Below, piece after piece: positions 60,001 to 64,000 of a stretch of DNA of 64,000 nucleotides (positions are counted from its first letter, which is position 1; every line of letters begins with the position of its first letter). The DNA is from Vespula vulgaris (Eukaryota > Arthropoda > Insecta > Hymenoptera > Vespidae): NCBI RefSeq assembly GCF_905475345.1, contig NC_066589.1, positions 8,962,501 through 9,026,500 on the forward strand, in the 5' to 3' direction. Position numbers and translations under genes: made by a program. The notes under the pieces were generated by a model. That model searched no databases, was not told the origin of the DNA, and was given only the letters and a program-made list of their open reading frames with translations.

Positions 60001-63000
60001 CCTTCTCAATAGTTGGTCTAAAATAATGATACAATTAATAAACATATTCCTTTATTTTAATCATTAGATAGAAGATAAAATATTAATTTAAATACTTACT
60101 CGTTATTAGATATATCTATGAGGTAGACAGTAAGTACTGATATACCAATGAGTAAACTGCAGAAGCAGAATTCAAATATAACAACATATGGTAAACAACA
60201 AAGATGTCTCCACTTCCAAGTTGTGGTAGACTTATCAAATTTTGGTCTAAATGCTCTGTATAATCTCGTAGATAAAGAACCAAAATCATTTTCAATAGAA
60301 TCATAAAGAGACCCCACCATTTGTACAACCGCATTTTCTCCGGCAGCTGTTGTACCGACTCTAGTTTGATCTGTGAAATAAAACTTGATGGGCTGAACGG
60401 TAATTCCATCGTGAACACTTCCACCAGGTGGATGGCAAAAAATTACTTGCAGTAGTAGCTTCAACGAATTCAATTTTGTCGTAAAAGCTACTGTAAAATT
60501 GGATGGCCAATACCAGTCGTATCTATGATAAAACAAAAAGAAAAGATTGTTTAAACGAGAATGGGCCTATAACTAATTACATTTTACGTAGTTTGATATT
60601 ACCTCTTATTGGCATACCACACGAGCACCAAAAATATGTAGATAATAAAAATAAGACTAATGCCGCACGCAAGACCGATGACCCACGATTGTACAAGAAG
60701 ACCCGTTGTAACACCAACTAATAAAGACACGTGAGTAACTACTACGAACAATAAAGTAGAAAATTGGAATACTGGATCGATCCACTGTCGTGCAAAATTT
60801 TTCATTTCCTCTGAAAGGAGATATCAATATTGGACTGATATAAAAACTTCAAAAATTGCAGACAGAAAGAACTTTATATTTACCTCTTAATTTGTTTAAT
60901 AAAAATGATTTCCCAGAACCCCATTTGGCATACAAACCAACTGTTATTGGTGTGGACAGTGATGGTTCGCTAAGTATATCTGCTAACGCGCTACTGTATA
61001 AATCGTATCCAAGCATATTCTCATTATCCTCATTAGTATTAAGCCGACCTATAATGAAATTAATCATTTTTTATTACATATGGTGCAATGAGCGCCGTCA
61101 TAAAAAAAGATAATAATAATAATAGTAATAACAACAACAAAAACGTATATAAAATTCATTAACATACGAGCACCAAATATTTGTCCTAGAATCGTCTTAG
61201 GATGATTGATGTCTATATTATATGGCGTTTCTCCTTGACGATTCGGCCGATATAGCAATTGACTATTCTTTGGATTTCTCAGTAATATCTCAACTATGCC
61301 TTTAGATCTTGCACGCATAGCAATGTGTAATACAGTATCCCCTTTCCTATCGGTTGCAGAAACTTTCGCTTTTTTGTCTAACAATAATTGCACAATTTCG
61401 GCGTTGCGCGATCTAACTGCCCGCAGCAATGGCGTATCACCGTCTTTTGTTGCAATTTCTAGATCTGGATTAGCACTTAGTAATAGTTTTAGTATTGCTG
61501 TGTTACCCTTTTCTACAGCTATATACGTTGCAGTTTTTCTATCCTGAAACATATCAAAAATATCTTTCATGTTAAATAAAGCTTATCAATGATCTAAATT
61601 AATCGGTTTACCATACCTTGCCAGCGATATCAACATCAGCATATTTTTTAAGAAGCGATTCAACGACTCCTCTGTGTCCACCCTTGACAGCATGTATCAA
61701 GTTGGTATCACCAGATCTATCTTGAATATTGACATAAGCTCCGGCATTTAAAAGTGCATTAGCTATCTCGTGATGACCGTCTCGACAAGCTATCGCCAAG
61801 GCCGTACATCCATCTTTGTCAAGAGCATTTACATTCGGCTTATGTTCCAAAAGCAATAGCACTACGTCTATATGATTACCGAGTGTCGCCACAAGAAGAG
61901 CTGTCCATGAATACTATAACGTAGCAGATTTTCGTACCGGTCATTTATCTTAAAGAAAACCTATATTTTTCTTACTTTTTTTTATATATATATATATCAA
62001 CGAATAAAAGTGTCTTACCATGCCAGCTGTGTCTACATTTGCGCCGGCTTTCAATAATGTATCGACTATCTCCACGTTTCCCTTTCTAGAACCCCAAACT
62101 AAAGCCGTAGTACCATACTAAGAAAAAAACAAAAAAAAAATGAAAGAAAAAGAAAAGAGAAAAAAGAATTAAAAAGTTTTATATAGATAAAAATAAAAAA
62201 AAAAAAAAAATTGAAATCCTTTCCCAATGTTGATAATTTACCTTATCGCCAACATTGACTTTAGCACCATGAGCAATTAATTCTTTAACTATTTCAGAGT
62301 ATCCTCTACCAGCTGCCCAAAGCAACGATGATATATGAAAGTTTCCATGAGCATTGATATCAGCACCACGTGCTATTAACATCTTCACCGTTGTCGATCT
62401 ACCTTTGTAAGTTGCCCACATAAGGGGTGTCCATCCTCCCTGAAATCAAAATCAACAATAACTTATATATATATTCAATTCGATATATAATCTTGACGAT
62501 AGAAATCGATTTGTTATTTTTAAATAGATCGTTTTCTGTACCATGTCGCGATGCTCCAAATCGGCGCCATGATCCAATAATTCGAAACAGATCTCTGTAT
62601 GGCCTTCTTTAGCCGCGCAAAGTAGTGCCGTCCAATTGTCCTAACACACGTTGAAGAATGAAACATTTCGTATATCGTGAAATATGTTAAATTGTACAAA
62701 TACGAAAAGTAAATATACTTACCACGTCCTCGGCGTTGACGTCAGCACCATAATTAATGAGTTCCCGAAGAAATTGGATCTTGCCTTTAGCTGCTGCAAG
62801 GATGAGGGCTGTGCTACCGTTCTGCATGGAGAAAGACGAAAGAAGAAAAAAAAGGAAAAAGAAAAAAAAGGAGGAGAAAAAGTTATCAATAAAAAAAAAA
62901 GAAAAAAAGGAAAAAGAAAAATATAAAGAAAGACAGAAGACAAATGCAACCCGTTCGTTCATAAAAACGAAAAACTTTCAGATATTAATGGGATTAACGT

Positions 63001-63119
63001 GTCCTCACCTCATCTCGGTCATCAACCTGTGTTCTTTTATTTTCAAGGAAGTTTTGCAAACCAGCGAGATTGTCATCCGTGATGTAGCTGGCAAGCGACC
63101 GATAACAAAGCGATACCAT
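54754..63119 (-). CDS. Kidins220: Kidins220/ARMS: ankyrin-repeat membrane-spanning KAP NTPase scaffold, 19 coding exons, 1611 aa
   Basis: Coding exons: 63009-63119, 62723-62821, 62542-62640, 62242-62439, 62019-62117, 61617-61913, 61168-61543, 60884-61048, 60603-60810, 60100-60522, 59795-60017, 59533-59712, 58821-59446, 58267-58732, 58010-58183, 57778-57925, 57578-57699, 57203-57317, 54754-55460. All GT/AG borders and phases agree (4836 nt, TAA at 54754-54756). Residues 1 to about 425: ankyrin repeats. About 437-1060: KAP P-loop NTPase with Walker A AKWGSGKS (Lys472), Walker B LVLIVDGLD (Asp785), and four membrane segments near 501-521, 525-548, 660-685 and 699-720. About 1195-1280: SAM-like domain (CDLLDKIEGF to FGDWELFRM). 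Then a Ser-rich tail with an acidic DSDDESTPL patch. Family role: membrane scaffold downstream of neurotrophin, ephrin and other receptors. The Met at 63119 aligns with the mammalian start, though its context is weak (T at -3) and upstream codons are open. The mammalian C-terminal PDZ-type end is not obvious here (ends NNID). Confidence 0.96.
55461..57134 (-). other. Last intron of Kidins220, AT-rich
   Basis: No coding exon seen; includes a (TA)n run at 57043-57082 and a T tract near 56390-56415. This intron is the largest in the coding part of the gene. Confidence 0.6.
57135..57202 (-). other. Kidins220: Possible alternative 3' end of Kidins220 by donor read-through
   Basis: Exon 57203-57317 ends at a good donor (TCAG|gtgagc). 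If the donor is ignored, the frame stays open for 22 codons (GEPSSLPLS to EPQQPC) and stops at TGA 57137-57135, replacing the 235-residue Ser-rich tail. The spliced version is preferred because it joins in frame to a family-like tail. Confidence 0.35.
57778..58183 (-). other. Kidins220: SAM-like domain exons of Kidins220
   Basis: Two exons (58010-58183 and 57778-57925) encode a SAM-like five-helix module that follows the mammalian Kidins220 pattern: a DLLDKIEGF helix, NNINGKVLLHCD, QELKKVLKM, then FGDWELFRMII. The preceding exon ends in a Pro/Trp-rich segment (PGPSWTYQP, PWVHVPP), the position of the family's SH3-type ligand region. Confidence 0.8.
58821..61048 (-). other. Kidins220: KAP NTPase and membrane-segment exons of Kidins220
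   Basis: Eight exons (58821-61048) hold the conserved MLGYDLYSSALADILSEP entry, the Walker A (residues 466-473), four hydrophobic segments inserted between Walker A and Walker B, the Walker B DGLD (785-788), and the NITEQWPFRTSWLI signature. Membrane insertions inside a P-loop domain are the hallmark of the KAP family. The nucleotide-binding Lys and Walker B Asp are intact. Confidence 0.9.
61168..63119 (-). other. Kidins220: Ankyrin-repeat exons of Kidins220
   Basis: Seven exons encode about 12 ankyrin repeats, shown by recurring TALxxAxxxGH, VxxLLxxGAxVN and similar cores. Five consecutive exons are exact multiples of 99 nt (99, 99, 198, 99, 297), all phase 0, so intron positions coincide with repeat boundaries. 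The block ends at YRPNRQGETPYNID, the conserved linker before the KAP domain. Confidence 0.9.
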
Positions 63120-63975
63120 CGAGTCAGTCCGATGCAAAGTCTGTGAAAAATTTTGATAAGAAAATGTTAACACCACTATTTGATTTCCTTCATTCGATCA
63201 AAAAACACATTTAATCTCGTTTTAACACACTTCAGGCAATTTCAATTCAATATTTATTCAAATATCTAATTGCTGTGATTGAAATCTTTCTTTCTAAATT
63301 AATTAAACACCTTAAGGAACAATTAAACACTCTTCAACAAAAAATATTTCATCATTATCAAGCGTATTGCAAGCAGGTATTAATTAAAAGCACACAGTTT
63401 CGATCATGTTTTATGACAACTAAATTATTTATCGTACAAGTCTTTCAGGATTAAGACGAGTTACGATCTTATAATATAGTATGGTAATATTTCCTTTGTT
63501 TTAATACATTTCAATGTTTTCGTAAATTACATGAAATATGAATTACTATATATGTTAAAAAAAAAAAAAGGATTCACTTATATTTATTCTCTCACTTATT
63601 TCGTAAAAAAGAAATTAATATATTCAATAACATGCACACTCGCATTGTTAGAACTCAGCGCATATTTAGTTAGGTGAATTTTTCGATCCTAACTATATCG
63701 TATATACCAGGTAATTATTATTGACATTTATTTTCACAACACTTAAAATAAATCAATGTGTCATTCATCATGTTAGAGATGAAAATTGTAGAAAAAGAAA
63801 AGAACAAAAGGAAAAAAAAAAGAGAGAGAGATAAGAAAACGCAGCAGTTAAATGCAATTTGGTTTAAACAAATTTTATGATACCTCCAACCGAATCGACT
63901 CGAATCGAACAAAATTGTATAATTAAATTTACGGAATGATAAGATAAAAAGTTCAGTGTTATTATGAACACTCAC
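63120..63975 (-). other. 5' UTR part of the Kidins220 start exon and upstream intron
   Basis: 63120-63140 is the UTR part of the start exon, after an acceptor (TTTCACAG) ending at 63141. The rest is AT-rich intron-like DNA with poly-A and a short GA run; no coding segment was seen. Confidence 0.4.
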
Positions 63976-64000
63976 CGCATATAAAAGTAAGTATACTTTC
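63976..64000 (-). other. Kidins220: Possible upstream (5' UTR) exon of Kidins220, cut by the window edge
   Basis: A good minus-strand donor (ATGCG|gtgagtg) ends at 63976. Joined to the acceptor before 63140 it would sit upstream of the Kidins220 start. The ATG at 63980 would be out of frame with the main ORF, so the exon is more likely non-coding. The promoter lies beyond the window. Confidence 0.35.

Noticed and set aside
62687..62962. Hydrophobic N-terminus (Phe/Ser/Leu) fused to ankyrin sequence, like a membrane anchor
   Set aside because: It is intron sequence upstream of the acceptor at 62822; the exon starts at NGST.

Overview
This is a eukaryotic nuclear window, almost certainly from an insect. 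The AT-rich, microsatellite-packed sequence with short introns and still-abundant CpG suggests a hymenopteran (bee, wasp or ant), but that placement is an inference. No bacterial, plasmid, CRISPR or phage-like structure is present. Three multi-exon protein-coding genes can be read out exactly, because exon phases, GT/AG borders and residue order agree throughout.

Layout: (1) 1-20.1 kb has no recognisable gene. It is dense in (CT)n/(GA)n and A/T-purine tracts, with a few promoter-like patches (an RFX X-box palindrome at 2.6 kb, TATA-containing patches at 9.2 and 10.7 kb) and a diverged tandem repeat at 13.7-14.4 kb. (2) 20.16-23.91 kb, minus strand: a CYRI/FAM49 Rac1-binding protein, 6 coding exons, 329 aa. 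Its probable 5' UTR exon and promoter lie at 27.2-27.5 kb. (3) 27.6-46.5 kb is a long intergenic region with three families of diverged local duplications, many microsatellites, a possible E2F site at 41.7 kb, and an AT-rich island (42.6-43.8 kb) that looks like decayed coding DNA of unknown origin. (4) 47.14-50.24 kb, plus strand: yurt (EPB41L5-type FERM protein), 7 coding exons, 720 aa, ending in a PDZ-ligand-like tail. (5) 54.75-63.12 kb, minus strand: Kidins220/ARMS (ankyrin repeats, KAP P-loop NTPase with four membrane segments, SAM-like domain, Ser-rich tail), 19 coding exons, 1611 aa.

CYRI and yurt are divergent (head to head, about 20 kb apart). yurt and Kidins220 are convergent (tail to tail, 4.5 kb apart), with candidate poly(A) signals facing each other near 53.2-53.4 kb. 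All three proteins act at the cell cortex or plasma membrane (Rac1/actin restraint, epithelial polarity, neurotrophin/receptor scaffolding), but nothing in the sequence shows shared regulation. Around 46 kb the repeat type switches from (GA)n/(CT)n with frequent CpG to (TA)n in AT-rich DNA, a clear compositional boundary.

I found no convincing new biological system. The most interesting points are a dead partial duplicate of a CYRI exon, the exact one-ankyrin-repeat-per-99-nt exon pattern in Kidins220, a cluster of five NPF motifs in Yurt, two alternative 3' ends that depend on reading through a splice donor, and the unidentified decayed island at 42.6-43.8 kb.
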